In this document: positions 11,515-22,904 of the stretch, one piece after another
Numbering within the stretch: the first letter of the stretch is position 1
How the letters are laid out: the number at the start of each line of letters is the position of its first letter
DNA from: Atopsyche davidsoni
Taxonomy: Eukaryota; Arthropoda; Insecta; Trichoptera; Hydrobiosidae
Reading direction: 5' to 3'
Assembly: GCA_022113835.1 (NCBI GenBank)
Contig: JAILWY010000020.1
Location: forward strand, 1,488,001 to 1,552,000
DNA length: 64,000 nt
Notes under the pieces: generated by a model
The model's input: the letters and a program-made list of their open reading frames with translations, nothing else
Told to the model about the DNA's origin: nothing
The model's database searches: none
Translations under genes and position numbers: made by a program

Positions 11515-12198
11515 TCTACTATAATAATAGCCATTGTGTGTGGGTGTATGTGTGTGTATGTTTAATTTTTGGCTTCTCTATAGAATATTTTAAAAGATAC
11601 AACGCTGATTTTTTGCACGCAAGTTCAGTGAGATTTTCCGCAGTTATGTGCTGAATTTCAAGACGATAGGATAATATTTTCATTCATAAACTAATTAAAT
11701 AAAACTATCAAATATGCTTTATGTACGAATTATATGATTCTGTTGTTCACAGCGAGAATTTCAAATTTAGAATTTTTACAAAAAAACAAAATATGATGCT
11801 TCTAAGAAATTTCCAGTTTATGTCAGCTTGACACAAGTACCAATTTTATTTTTTAGTTGCGATAGAAATTATTAATCACATCATTAATAACTTAAAATGC
11901 CTCCTAAAAAAATAACACCGTCTAAGCACAGCAAACGTAATTAAAAAAGAATAGCACAATTGAGCGTGATAAAGACTGCATCTAATAAAAAACAGTGCTG
12001 TGAAAGTGATTCGTTGTTTGCGACACGAAATGTGATATTTCCTAGAATGGCTTTACTTTCGAAATTAATATCCGGTCAATCAAAATATATGTGTACAAAA
12101 TGAAATCAAATATTCATCTAATTGTCAGCCAAACATATGTTCAAACACTATTGCATCGTTCATCGAATACGTCATTTTATGACGGGCTACATTTCTAG
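11515..12198 (+). mobile_element. Non-autonomous Helitron, copy 2
   Basis: Begins TCTACTATAATAATAGCC and ends CTAG at 12,195-12,198, after the same ATGACG hairpin seen in copy 1. The interior has the decayed start MPPKKITPSKHSKRN followed by a stop. The next Helitron starts at the very next base. Confidence 0.85.
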
Positions 12199-12505
12199 TC
12201 TACTATAATAATAGCCATTGTGTGTTTATTTGTATGTTTGTATGTATGTTTCATTTTTCCGTTCTGTATAGAATATCTTAAAAGATACAACGCTGATTTT
12301 TTGCACATAAGTTAAGTAAATTTTTTCGCAGCTATGTGCCGAATTTCAAGACGATAGGATAATATTTTCATTCATAAACTTTAAAATATGCTTTAGCTAA
12401 ACTTTAATTATATAATTCACTTCTTCGCCGCGAGATGTCGTTCACCGCGAGAATTTAGACGCATCGTTCATCAAATTCGTCATTTTGTGACGGGCTACAT
12501 TACTA
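12199..12505 (+). mobile_element. Non-autonomous Helitron, copy 3 (internally deleted)
   Basis: Starts TCTACTATAATAATAGCC at 12,199, directly abutting copy 2. It is shorter because most of the interior is missing, and it has a decayed end (GTGACGGGCTACATTACTA). Confidence 0.7.
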
Positions 12506-13330
12506 TAAACTAATAATATCCATTGTGTGTTAGGTGTACAATTAGGTTTTAAAAGATTTTCAAGAGATGACGTTACTAGTATTAAATCGAAACGGACATT
12601 GTTGCAACTAACTTCATTTTATATCCCCATCATTAGGCTTTTTTTTTTTCATTATGTGTAATTTCGCTGAAGTGGAAATAACTTGGTTTTTGTGTGCTCC
12701 GAATATGTCAACTTTTGTGCCAACAAACACAATTTGCGGGAAAGCTTACTTTTCTGCTTCCATCTGAAGAAAAGTGCAGCTGAATGCCATCGAATGCTGG
12801 AAGAAGCTGACAGGGAACATGCTCCATCGATTTCCACGTGTAAATTTTGGTATAAACGTTTTAGAAGTGATGAGTAAGTTCAGTAAGTTTTTCCGCATTT
12901 ATGTGCCGAATTTTAAGACACTATAAAATGTGCTTTAGCGAGTTTCAATGAGTACGAATAATAGGATTTTGTTGTTCACCGAGAGAATTTCAAATTTAGA
13001 ATTTTTACAAAAAAACAAATTTTGATGCTTCTTAGAAATTTCCGGTTTACGTCAGCTTGACACAAGTACTATATTTTTTATATTTTTATCGAAATTACGT
13101 TAGAAATTATTAATCACATCATTAATAACTCAAAATACCCCCTAAAAAAATAACACCGTCGACGCCACAGCAAACGTAATTCAAAAAGAATTGCACAATT
13201 GAACGTGACTGAACGGACAAAGTGACAATGAAGAAGTGGAGTTGTCAGAGAATGGTAATCCTCCAATTATTGAACAATTTTTAGGACAAAGTGGTGTTGT
13301 TGTGATGCCAAGTAATGTGTAGTGTGTATG
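12500..13330 (+). mobile_element. Helitron-derived block split by a mariner fragment
   Basis: A diverged Helitron 5' end (ACTAATAATATCCATTGTGTG) is interrupted at about 12,531 by a mariner fragment. The Helitron body resumes at 12,877 with AGTTCAGTAAGTTTTTCCGC and continues through a diverged coding start (CCCCCTAAAAAAATAACACC). It extends further 3' than the short copies, to about 13,320 (for example CAATTATTGAACAATTTTTAG), so it may retain sequence from a longer parent. No clear CTRR end is visible. Confidence 0.6.
12531..12876 (+). pseudogene. Mariner (mauritiana type) 5' fragment
   Basis: The left end matches the mariner at 33,586 (AGAGATG(A/G)CGTTACTAGTATT). The translated part reads NLRESLLFCFHLKKSAAECH and HAPSISTCKFWYKRFRSDE, the N-terminal DNA-binding domain of a Mos1-like transposase. 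It stops abruptly, and everything after roughly residue 60 is gone, including the DDD catalytic domain. Confidence 0.75.
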
Positions 13331-13479
13331 AAGTGGTTCAACTCAAAAACGATTTATTTGACTACATGCAAATCAAAGAGTGTATAGACTAGATTTCACT
13401 TTTACGCGAATTTCGCCCGCTACGCACATCAGCTTAGTCAATTTGGTACCCGCTTAAAGTGTGCTAAGATTATTCTCAT

Positions 13480-13691
13480 CCTTCACGCGTGGGTCAATAT
13501 TGAATGCGGCAAAGTAGTTCGCGGGCAACAAGTCCCGGCGCCGGCGCCTGTACGCCCCTCGGCCCCGGGGCGTGACGTCACGAGCGGCGCGGCCGCTGAT
13601 TGGCGGAATCACAATTAGGTCACGTGCTTTTCCGACGGCGCGAGCCCTCGCGCGGAGAGCCGCTCCGGGCATGGCTCTTGCTCGCGGGAGA
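13480..13691. promoter_or_regulatory. CpG island with CRE, CCAAT and E-box words
   Basis: A very GC/CpG-rich block of about 200 bp holding the palindrome CGTGACGTCACG (13,571-13,582), an inverted CCAAT box (GATTGG, 13,598-13,603) and CACGTG (13,621-13,626). This mix is typical of animal core promoters. No start codon leading into a convincing protein follows on either strand, so any transcript would be non-coding or have distant exons. It directly borders a 219-bp tandem repeat. Confidence 0.4.
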
Positions 13692-14175
13692 TTTATATTC
13701 AAAGCCTTGTAAGTTTTCAATAAATAAAAAAAAAAATTGAAAAACAAAGCATGATAGACACTCGTGCGTCAGTGGATGGCATGCTTCAGATTTTCAATAA
13801 ATAATGGCATACTATAATTTCAACCACCTCACCTAAAGCTTTAACATTTTGAGTTGATAAGCAAGCGATCTATACTGCGACTATATCGACTAAGAACCTG
13901 TTCGTGAAATGTTTATATTTAAAACTTTGTAAGTTATCAATAAATAAAATAAAAACTGAAAAACAAAGCATGATAGACACTCGTGCGTCAGTGGATGGCA
14001 TGCTTTAGATTTTCAATAAATAATGGCATACTATAATTTCAACCACCTCACCTAAAGCTTTAACATTTTGAGTTAGTAAGCAAGCGATCTATACTGTGAC
14101 TATATCGACTAAGAACCTGTTCGTTAGATGTTTATATATAAAACCTTGTAAGTTTTTAATAAATAATTGAAGTTT
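13692..14175. repeat. 219-bp tandem repeat (two units plus part)
   Basis: The phrase TTTATATT...CTTGTAAG recurs at about 13,692, 13,911 and 14,130. The first two units are nearly identical throughout (AGCATGATAGACACTCGTGC, ATGGCATGCTT, CACCTCACCTAAAGC, AAGAACCTGTTCGT). The third is a partial, diverged unit. Each unit contains AATAAA. No protein frame. Confidence 0.9.
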
Positions 14176-14830
14176 AATAGACTTTAGTACTTAATTTCGG
14201 CTGCTTCGTGCATCAGTAGATGGATGCTTTAATTTTTCAATAAATAATTTAAAAACGAGAAAACGTTTAATTTTTGGTTTAGTGAGCAAATTCGTGCATA
14301 ACTAATATAAGGGCTTTATGCTGAAATTATTGTAGTTATTTATTATTCTACTTAAAAATACTTGAACTCGATAATAAACCTCGACCTCTTTGTGGTCCAA
14401 TTGTTCTTTATGAATTGGTAAGCAAGCAGACACGAGTTGTAAATTGTACATTGTATCAAAGAAAACTCCATGAATTCTCATTCAATATTTAATAGTTGTA
14501 TATCCGGGGCGGGTTTTGTGACTAAACGGCGAATAAAGCTCGTGACACTTTATCTGTGTGCTCTCTGTGCAATGTTTGTTTTTTGACGGATGGCTGCAAA
14601 ACTTTCACAACTTCATTTTGAAACGTGGCAGATACAAATGTTTACCAGAATGTGAAAACTTTGGAAATCAGTCAAATAAATTCATTTTTTTTTTTTTTTT
14701 GTAAAAAAATTTATCGTTTTCAAAGACAATTGACGTCAATAATATTAAATTTTATTTGTACCATAATATTTTTTTAAATTCAACGCTACAGTACTAGATC
14801 ATATTATGTTAACCAATGTACTATATATTG
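14176..14830. other. AT-rich non-coding DNA
   Basis: No gene seen. Contains a T run near 14,686-14,700 and one TGACGTCA word at 14,731. Confidence 0.5.
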
Positions 14831-14831
14831 A

Positions 14832-15150
14832 ACTAGCTGATGACCAGCGCGTGCTACTACGCTAAATAAAGAAATAAAATACTTTTATTATTTGTTCGAA
14901 AAAAAAAAAAGGAAATTTTCTCTTTTTGAAAAGTATTCGCGACCGTAAAATGTAGAAACTTATGTATGGGAAATGTTGAAAATCTACTTAATAAATAAAC
15001 AGAATTTGATTATTAATTGTTTAATTTAAGTGGCCTAAAACCACCTCAGTATTATAGGCTTTCAAATGAAACCTGTTTGGGGCACATCGGTTCGATGGTT
15101 TTAAAGCTTAGCGCACCCAGATCCACGCTGGTTTTTGAGTTTGTGTTTTA
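14832..15150 (+). repeat. Degenerate dispersed repeat (CTAGCTGATG type)
   Basis: The opening AACTAGCTGATGACC and the later phrase CATCGGTTCGATGGTTTTAA resemble a dispersed repeat type common in insect genomes, where such words sit at one end and in the middle. Too eroded for a family call. Confidence 0.35.
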
Positions 15151-15260
15151 TATATATAAGTCCTCATTTATCACCCCTTATAATTTGTATGTATAATCAA
15201 TATTTTGGTTATCGATTCACACGTGTTAAAATTTCCCTGGTTTATATTTTTTACAAAATT

Positions 15261-15300
15261 GGTGGGATTCAAACCCACACCTCCATGACTAACGAAGGTC
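15261..15300 (-). repeat. tRNA-Thr-like SINE fragment
   Basis: Short minus-strand piece with the T arm intact (GGGATTCAAACCC) and the remainder broken. Confidence 0.45.
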
Positions 15301-16250
15301 GGTAAAATATTTTTAAAAAGTACGAATCTGTAGTTAATATGAAAAGATAGTTAAATACGTAAATAAAAGCAACGATTTAAAAAAAATAAGCTGTAAAAGC
15401 GATAAATTTGATAAAGCTTATGTTTATTTATTTAAATGCAAAATACAATGTTTTTTTGCTTATAAAAACTGCGTGACTCTTATGGTAATACTTCGCGAGG
15501 TTATCAAATGTCTAAAAGCGGGAATAAATAAATTTATAAAAACTTTGTAATGTCGTAGCCGCAGCCATTCGTTTAATCCAACTTGAGACAATTTAACGGA
15601 CTGTTAATTTAGCTTAATTTTAATTTAACTTACTTCATCCAAATAACTAACTCGCCGTAATCTAATCGAGAGCTCGCTACCTATACAGGATGGGCCCAAC
15701 TGAACTGACTTATGTTAAATGCATGAATTTTTCTGAATTTTAACATTTAATTAGAATTTATGATTTCACGTTGAAAGGATTTGATTTATTTTCTAAACGA
15801 GATCAGAATTTTCCTAAATTCGGCGATTTAAAAAAAAATAATTGTAATAAAAAAATAAATAAATATATATATATATATTCATATCATCAGTGGAGTACAA
15901 ATTCATATAAAGTATTTCTCAAACTCCGCCCACGAGGGTAATTATATTACAAAAGTCTAAATTACTCATAAACTAATTACAATTAACATCATTTAGTTCA
16001 AATATACTTCAAAACCAACTTTTTGAGCGAACAAAGTCTGTTGTCGCTAAAAAGTAAATTTTGATAAAATAATATATTTAGAATATATTATATAAGATTT
16101 CATAAAATACCCGGCTTAACATAGATAGCGTTACCGTAGAACAAAATCGCTATTATTTTTGACATCTGCCATCCTTTAGATGACACACGTCAAAATCTGA
16201 AGCAAAAAAAAACATTTAGTTTTATTTTGGCAGCCACAAACGTGAAGCGT
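15301..16250. other. AT-rich non-coding DNA
   Basis: No gene or recognisable repeat, apart from a short (TA)n near 15,861-15,878 and the leader of the mariner that follows. Confidence 0.5.
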
Positions 16251-16254
16251 CTTT

Positions 16255-17110
16255 TGCGATTTGTGAAAAATGCAAAAAATTGAGTATCGTTCGGTGATTA
16301 AGTTCCTTCTTTTGAAAGGGAAAAACATTGCGAAAATCAAAGCTGAGTTGGATTCTGTTCACAAGGAGTCTGTTCCATCGTTAACAATAGTCAAGTTTTG
16401 GAAAGCTGAATTTGTTCGTGGTCTTACGAGTGTTTTCCAAATATCGTCACCACGCCGGAAATGATAAAAAAATCCATGATATCATTGTGGCCAATCGCCG
16501 AATCAAATCAGAGAGCTAGCAAAGGCTGTAAACTTCTTTTTGGACTGTGTTCACAACATCGTGCACAATAATTTGAACATGCGCAAGCTCTCAGCGCGAT
16601 GGGTGCCGCGTTTGCTCACTATCGAGCAAAAACGCAAGCGTGTGACCACTTCGGAGACGCTTCTGGCAATTTTAAAACCTAATCCGACCGATTCGTAACC
16701 GTCGATGAGACATGGATCCATTATTACACAAAGGAGACCAAAAAACAGTCGAAGCAGTGGAGAAAAAGTGGTGAAGCGCCGCCGAAGAAGGCGAAGACGA
16801 CTCGATCGGCCGGAAAGGTTATGGCGTCTGTTTTTAAGAATGCAAAAGGAAATAACCACATCGACTACTTAGAAAAGAGTAAAACCATCACTGAAAAGTA
16901 CTACGCCCAGTTATTTGACCGTTTCGATGCCAAACTGAATAAAAAACTGTCAGTCATGACTGAAACTTCGTACTATTTCGAGGACCTCGACAAATTCTAC
17001 TATTCAGAAGAGAAAAAAAAATTGGAACATCGTCTAGAAAAGTGTATCGTCCTAGAAGGGACTTATGAGAAAGACAATCATCGTCGATTAAAAATTAAAT
17101 TACTTCTGAC
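16255..17110 (+). pseudogene. Mariner (irritans type) transposase pseudogene
   Basis: The N-terminus reads YRSVIKFLLLKGKNIAKIKA. Further on come MRKLSARWVPRLLTIEQKRK and, around 16,690, TVDETWIHYY, the first catalytic Asp motif of irritans-type mariners. SAGKVMASVF follows, and the C-terminal LEHRLEKCIVLEGTYEK ends the protein. These pieces lie in different frames with stops. The segment between DYLEKSKTITEKYYAQLFDR and the C-terminus is deleted near 16,945, removing the second and third catalytic Asp. It cannot make active transposase. Terminal inverted repeats were not identified. Confidence 0.8.
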
Positions 17111-17800
17111 AATATTTTTTTCTTTCCCTAACACTAATTTGATTTTTTCAACTAATAGAATTCAAAAAATAAAATAGATCCACGCTCTAAGAATTTTTTT
17201 TTAAGGCAGTTACAAAAATTAAGAGGCGATTGCAACTGTGTCTTGCTTAATACGTCCTTTGCTATATTCAAGTTTTTTCTTTATGCTTCAGGTCAATTTA
17301 TACTATTGCCAGAACCAAAAAAAATAAATGTTCATTGCTTCTCTCGGGATTGAACCCGAGTCAGCAAAAAATGTGCTAACCACTGCACATAAGGCTGATG
17401 TGGGGGTAGGGGTGGTCAGGGATTCCACGTAGAAAAGAGTGATAGAAGCCTGCGCAAACCACATGCAGCTCCTGATGAAAAAGCTTAAAATGGTTCACTC
17501 TGTTTTTTTATTGAAATAACATCTGCTCACTGAAATTGGCACTGTACAAAAAAAAATAAGTCTATCTACAAAATTAAGGTATGTGTTATTTTTAAGCATC
17601 TTTTCAATTTTTATTTGTTTTTTAAAAACATTTATTTTCAATACCAATGATCATTACGAAACATTTAATTGATCTAGATATTTCATACAAACATTGTGTT
17701 TCAGATGATCGATGTGTGATAAAGCCACGATATGTTACAATAAATTATTAATACGATTAGGCACATTTTTTCACAGATTGAAAATGATCAAAGAAACGCT
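17111..17800. other. Non-coding, with a tRNA-like scrap
   Basis: No gene. Around 17,345-17,395 (minus) a T-arm-like hairpin, CTCGGGATTGAACCCGAG, sits beside an A-box-like stretch. It is probably a tRNA pseudogene or another SINE head. Confidence 0.45.
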
Positions 17801-17815
17801 CAGAAAGATATGATC

Positions 17816-17893
17816 GTGACTTGTATGAGATTCGAGCTCACATCCCCAATCTTACATGGCCGGTGCATTTATCCGATTATGCTAACGAGCCAC
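17816..17893 (-). repeat. tRNA-Thr-like SINE copy
   Basis: Minus-strand copy with the CATGGCCGGTGCA anticodon region and a diverged T arm (GAGATTCGAGCTC). Flanks CAAAGAAACGCTCAGAAA and GAGAATTTTTAACAATC match the family. Confidence 0.7.
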
Positions 17894-18085
17894 TGCAACT
17901 TGTCGAGAATTTTTAACAATCTTAATATACATAAGAACCAATGCACCCAGGCCAATCAATATTTAGTGATTTGCAAGCACTGGACTTTTTAAACAAAGTA
18001 ACTAGTGAAGCGTTTTTAATCCAATCTGGATATTATTTTTAAGATCTATTAATTTTAGTCGAGACGCGCACCATTATATATATAG

Positions 18086-18614
18086 GGTGTCCAAAAAGAG
18101 TATCGGGTGAATCTGAATAGTGACCGTTATTGCGATATGCTGCGAAAATTTTTGGGCCCAGAGTTGCAGGAGTTTCAAGGTTTCAACTCAAGAACGTGGT
18201 TCCAACACTTGCCATACATCCAATCAATCAATCGAAGCTGTTAACGAATTATTCCCTAATAGGGTCATTTCACGTAGAGGTAACATCAACTGGCCTCCCA
18301 AAAGCGCCGACCTTAGCCCTCTTGACTATTTCGCATGGGGATACCTAAAAAGTAGGGTTTATGAGAATAATCCGACAAACCTAACGGAATTGAAACAAAA
18401 CATCGAGGGCTATTTGTCATCGTGTTATCAGCGATCTTCGTTCCAGATTAGAAGAGTGCCAGCAGCGCGTAACGGTCACCATTTGGGTAACATCATCTTT
18501 TTGAAATAATTTTCCATTTTGCATTCTTATAATCAACAATAAAAAAAAATACTTGATTACAAGTAGTATTTGTTTTACTGAACTAAATAATACCCGATAC
18601 TCTGTTTGGACAAT
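18086..18614 (+). mobile_element. Tc1/mariner-like element, internally deleted
   Basis: The ends are inverted repeats: TGTCCAAAAAGAGTATCGGG at 18,088 and, on the reverse strand at 18,612, TGTCCAAACAGAGTATCGGG (one mismatch). Inside, a frame ending at 18,509 gives the C-terminal DDE region of an insect transposase (FPNRVISRRGNINWPPKSAD, then LSPLDYFAWGYLKSRVYE). The frame is short (about 129 residues) and lacks the N-terminal DNA-binding part. It is a deletion derivative of about 530 bp that another copy could have mobilised. Confidence 0.75.
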
Positions 18615-18741
18615 CTTGCATGTAATAATCACAAGTCTCACTTTTATTTCTTGGTCAGAAGACGCCAGGGATTGCTTGAATAATTAGGCGTATCCGTAAT
18701 AATATTTAAATTGATTTATGTGGGTATTTGTGTGTTGTTAG

Positions 18742-19125
18742 GTGCAGAGTGGTGTCAGTGCAGCCCTTGAACTTGCGGTGGAGCCTTCGGTTCTGAAAGC
18801 TCACCCACACGCAGCCACCCCTGTATATATATATGTCACGGGTGCCGCTATATACAGGAATACCTGCGGGATTAGCTTTGAATCAACCCAGCTCCTAACG
18901 GGTCATGGAGTGATGAGAAGCTATCTCCGCAGGTTCCACTTGACTTGTGATGATATTACTCCACAAACAGTGATCCACCTTGTGGGTTCATGCCCCATCT
19001 TTGGCCTTCAGAGACACCAACTGGAGAGCCAATGCCGACAGGAGAATGACCTGAAGTCAGTGGCGAGACACCCACAGTTGATGAAGTCACTGGGTGGCAT
19101 CAGAACCATAAACCAAGGGGTGTAG
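18742..19125 (+). pseudogene. LINE ORF2 C-terminal fragment
   Basis: The frame contains STQLLTGHGVMRSYLRRFHL and, later, a HLVGSCPIFGLQRHQLE-like stretch. This pattern (LLTGHG, RSYL, then Cys-Pro and RxxLE) is the conserved region after the reverse transcriptase of R1/Jockey-type insect retrotransposons. The preceding RT and endonuclease domains are absent. The usual Cys-x-Cys pair before the HL motif is lost, and a (TA)n expansion lies inside. Confidence 0.6.
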
Positions 19126-19222
19126 CTTCAGTCACTCCCATGTATAGCACAATTTCGATTGACTAGTTTGGAAAGTTTCCCCAAATTGTGATGACAAACC
19201 TTGTACATAACAAGCAAGGTAC

Positions 19223-19460
19223 CAAACCTATTATATATATATATATATATAGGTTTGGTACCTTAGTGAGACATATATTACAAAAAAAGCTTTCTATCTG
19301 GAAGCCATCTCCGCGAGCGCCAAAAGGTACTGAGAATAAGTTAATCGATGCGCCACTCACCCCCTGGAGTGACGCAGAGTGGCCGCGGAGGGTGGCGAGG
19401 CCCCTCGCCACTCGCCACTCGCCACTCGAACAACCCTGGCCCCGGCGCGGTCGCTAAACT
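19223..19460. repeat. Hairpin and 7-bp GC-rich repeat
   Basis: At 19,219-19,263, AAGGTACCAAACCTAT and its exact inverse ATAGGTTTGGTACCTT flank a (TA)n, forming a perfect hairpin. At about 19,400-19,427, CGCCACT is repeated in tandem four times. Confidence 0.7.
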
Positions 19461-19809
19461 GTCCCCGCTGCTCGAGTGCTACTCTAGCCGTAACCGCCGC
19501 GCCACTCCAGCCTGGGCGCAAATACTAATAGCTAACCTCTGCTGCTCGTGGCTACTCGCAAATGCAAATATACTGCCTCCTGAAAAATGCGAAGCATATA
19601 GCAAACCTAACCGCCCATCTTAATTTCGGATATTCTAAAAAAAATAATACCTGACTGACCTCTGCCGCTCGTAGCTTATTGCCTGTCTCATGTAAAAGTA
19701 CGATTGATATACGAATTGATCTATGTAGCACTATTATGAAATATCGGTTGGCTTGGGCACATTGGTTCATATGTAGAGTATGATTGTTAAAAATTCTCGA
19801 TTAGTAGAT

Positions 19810-19885
19810 GTGGTTCGTTAGTACAATGGTCAGTACACCGGCCATGTAAGCCTGGGGATGTGTGTTCAAATCCCACACAAATCAC
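19810..19885 (+). repeat. tRNA-Thr-like SINE copy (best plus-strand example)
   Basis: A 76-nt tRNA-shaped body. It has an A-box region (TTCGTTAGTACAATGGT), an anticodon loop CATGTAA giving a TGT (Thr) anticodon, a T loop with B box (GTTCAAATCC), and ends able to pair as an acceptor stem (GTGGTT with AATCAC). Position 33 is A rather than the normal U, so it is a tRNA-derived retroposon head rather than a gene. Flanks ATGATTGTTAAAAATTCTCG and TCTGAGAATTTCTTTAAT are shared by the family. About twelve copies occur in the first 42 kb. Confidence 0.8.
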
Positions 19886-21292
19886 GATGATATGTTTCTG
19901 AGAATTTCTTTAATGAAAAACTAAAATACTCAGACACAATAAAACGCTTCACTAGTACAAGTTACTGTATTTTTTTTTCGCCCTCCTCGAAGAAATATTA
20001 AAAATACAAACTTTAGACGCGGATTCATTCCATATTTTATTCGTCTCAAAGAAAATGGTGAGTGATTTAACATGGTTTTATCAAATATAATCATAATAAC
20101 AATCGAGCGTCTCTCGAGGTACGAATTGCTTTGAGCATCTCTCAAATTTGCGAACAAAAGGGCCGTCAAAATAATAAACAGGCCGCTTCTTCACCCACCG
20201 AGATAATCGCGAGAACTGAAATTACCAAAGCTGTTATTTTTCCATCCAATTGTTCCGCAGAGTGCGTTCCAGAAAGTTCGCTTACAAACATCCAGAGTCC
20301 CCGTTTTGTTTCCAACTCCGCCCGAAACTTCTACAGTTAAACATACTTGATACAATATAATTATCCCGAATGTAATTAAACATTTAATCTTTTTTAAAAT
20401 CGTAATCACGAACTTTTCGCCCGCCCCTATGGCGGCCAGGGCTGCCGCGCGGATAAACTTTTTTGTTGATTATAACATGAAATATATATGTATGAAATAG
20501 TCGATTCGGTTTCGTGGGTGTTGAAGTTCTTGAAATTTTCGGTACTTCAAAGTTACGGTCCCCGTACTGGGACCGTATTCAGGGATTTCGTTGTTACGTT
20601 CTTGTCTCTATTCGAGCGCACCGCTCCGAGATCCACGAAGGCGGTATCTGGGAGCAAATGAAACTTAAAAATATTCCTAAAAAAAGGCGTTTTTCGTTTC
20701 AAACCAAGGGTGAACACATTATAAGGGAGGCATTGGATGTCTCAAGCTCCCTGAAAATATCAGCAGAGACGCTGCCTTCAACATTAAGCAGGTTGACGAC
20801 TTGATGTAGACAAAGAAAACAGCGTTTTTAATATCACGAATTGACAATAAATATAGTTTATTCTTTAAAACAATTTTTTTTATAATTTGACAGCTATTGT
20901 CTAGCCTAGGTTTTATCATTACGAGAGATAAAAGGGCGTGCGACAGAATTGACAGATATTCCAATATTGTTTCATATCATATCAAATTTTCCATTATATT
21001 GTATCTAACAACTATTGGTACAATTTTCAAGATGTATTTTCAGCTGAATGGCAATTTTTTTTTTAAAACAATTTACCTAACGTTTTAGGCAAAAAAAATT
21101 ATAATTTATTTATACGTGTATTTTTTCAGATTATTTCAAGAGTCATCAACGTTTATTAATTTGGTGCAATTTATGAATATTTAATACCTAATATTTATAT
21201 CAACTAAATCATCGGATGTGCTGTTAAATTTGATTTTTTATTTAGTTTTTTGTCATACATAACTGCACCACAATGTATCTCAGCATTTTCTT

Positions 21293-21296
<4 letters not shown>
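19886..21296. other. Non-coding DNA
   Basis: No gene recognised. A GC-richer stretch at about 20,500-20,660 contains the phrase GGTCCCCGTACTGGGACCG; loosely similar phrases occur at 24,755, 45,805 and 52,385. The 96-residue frame at 20,514-20,804 shows no recognisable domain. Confidence 0.4.

Positions 21297-21350
<54 letters not shown>
21297..21350. repeat. (TA)n microsatellite
   Basis: Uninterrupted TA repeat of 27 units. Confidence 0.97.
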
Positions 21351-21351
<1 letters not shown>

Positions 21352-22590
21352 GTGTATGTATGTGAGTTCCAGAGGTGGGGGCAAGGCCGTCTCTCAACCC
21401 TGCAAGATCTCACTTTGCTCATTAAATGTAACTCTAGGGAAGAAATTAATTATTTGGTCTCAGTGTATCCTCAACCATGGGTAGGCTCAAGTCAGTATAT
21501 ATTTAATTTTTACTTTTAATTAGCATGATATACATAAAAATATCATATTTAATACGCATATTTATATATACACCAAAAAAAATTTTTTTTATCAACTAAT
21601 AGATACGTATTTTTTTACTCACACATTTTGTGCAATTGACGCATTATGCATTGCTAAATATTGATCAAATAATATTTTAATTACTTTACGACGTATTTGT
21701 AAATTCTATATATAAAAAAAAAAAATAAAAAAAAACGTAGCTTTAAATCTAGAAACCAAAATTCAAAGATTCCATCGGATTTCTCGTTTCTGTGATGGCA
21801 TTTAAGTGTTCATACAATGCGTCATTAATATACTGAAACTTTCAGGAGCCCTGGCATCCGAGAAAGGGCGAATAAGTTAAGGCGAGCGAGGGGGTTACAA
21901 GTTGGGGGATGGGGTTAAGGGGTGGTGACGTCAGAATTCACGCCTGAAAAGGGTTCGAGTGGCTCCTTTCAGATATTTGCATTCGAAGTTCGGTTTCAAA
22001 TGTTATCTCGAGGGGCAATAATTATATTCATAGAATGCTTATGGGGTTTTGGTACTTTTTTCATCAGAGGCAATCGATTGCGTTAAGGTAAACTTCTCAA
22101 AGCCAATGGGTTTCAGTTATACGAAACTTAATACAATTGATCTTTCTACAACGCGGTACTTTTATTTAACACGATTTCCATTTAACAATATTCCACCAAC
22201 GAAGTTTTTCAGTTTATATAGAGCTGTTTTCATATAACACTGTATAAATTAATCGCGTTGTATTGTAAGCAAAACCGAGAAATTTGAGAGAATATTGTTT
22301 AATTAATATTAATTTTAATCAAAAGTGAGAAGTTTTCTGGGGAGGGGGGGGGTGGAATAGTAAAACAATTAATTATTTGAGAAACTGAGTGTTTTCAGGA
22401 AAAAAAAAAAAAAGCAGCATATTTCTATTAATTGTGAGAAGAAATGAACGTTTTTGGATTTGAATTCAAACATTGTACTTATTCAATAATTTTCCAATAA
22501 ATTAATCCAGTCAATCGGCGAGTTTAGCCGCAGCGGAAAACAAAAAGTTATGTACCCAATTCAACCACAACAGGCATAAAAATGAGGACG
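21351..22590. other. AT-rich non-coding DNA
   Basis: No gene seen. A GC-richer segment at 21,850-21,960 has one CRE word (TGACGTCA, 21,926-21,933). Confidence 0.5.
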
Positions 22591-22904
22591 CGTTAAATGT
22601 TTATAAATATTCATCGGCTATCGTGTCCTTTGATGTTTCTTTCGCGAATCGAGTTGATCCATTCATTCGCCGAAATGGCCGCAGCGCCAAACAAAAAAAC
22701 ATCGGTTTTCAAAGTCTCGGTTTCCGGTCGCCGGATTCCCCGCACCGCCTCCTCGGCGGCGGTGCTTCCCCTCCGGATGAGTTTCAATCTACGGGGTCCT
22801 TTATACCCCTTCGGACCCGGACGGGGGATGCCCCGAGCCAGCGGTCAGAAAATACCAAAAAGGTTTCTCTAACGAATTTATTAAAGGGAAAACTTCGCTT
22901 ATGA
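22591..22904. promoter_or_regulatory. GC-rich island
   Basis: GC-rich block with AAATGGCCGCAGCGCC near 22,674 (YY1/Pho-like core). Two overlapping frames of about 90 residues cross it, with Pro/Arg/Ser-rich and frame-dependent content. They look like by-products of base composition. Confidence 0.3.

Noticed and set aside
13692..14175. CRISPR-like array from the regular repeats
   Set aside because: Units are 219 bp, fully repeated without variable spacers, in a eukaryotic setting.
19810..19885. A genuine tRNA-Thr gene
   Set aside because: Good A and B boxes and stems, but many copies with shared non-tRNA flanks, A at position 33, and mutated stems. It fits a SINE better.
20514..20804. 96-residue plus-strand frame
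   Set aside because: Protein-like in places but without any motif I recognise. The GC-rich phrase inside resembles a short dispersed non-coding word.
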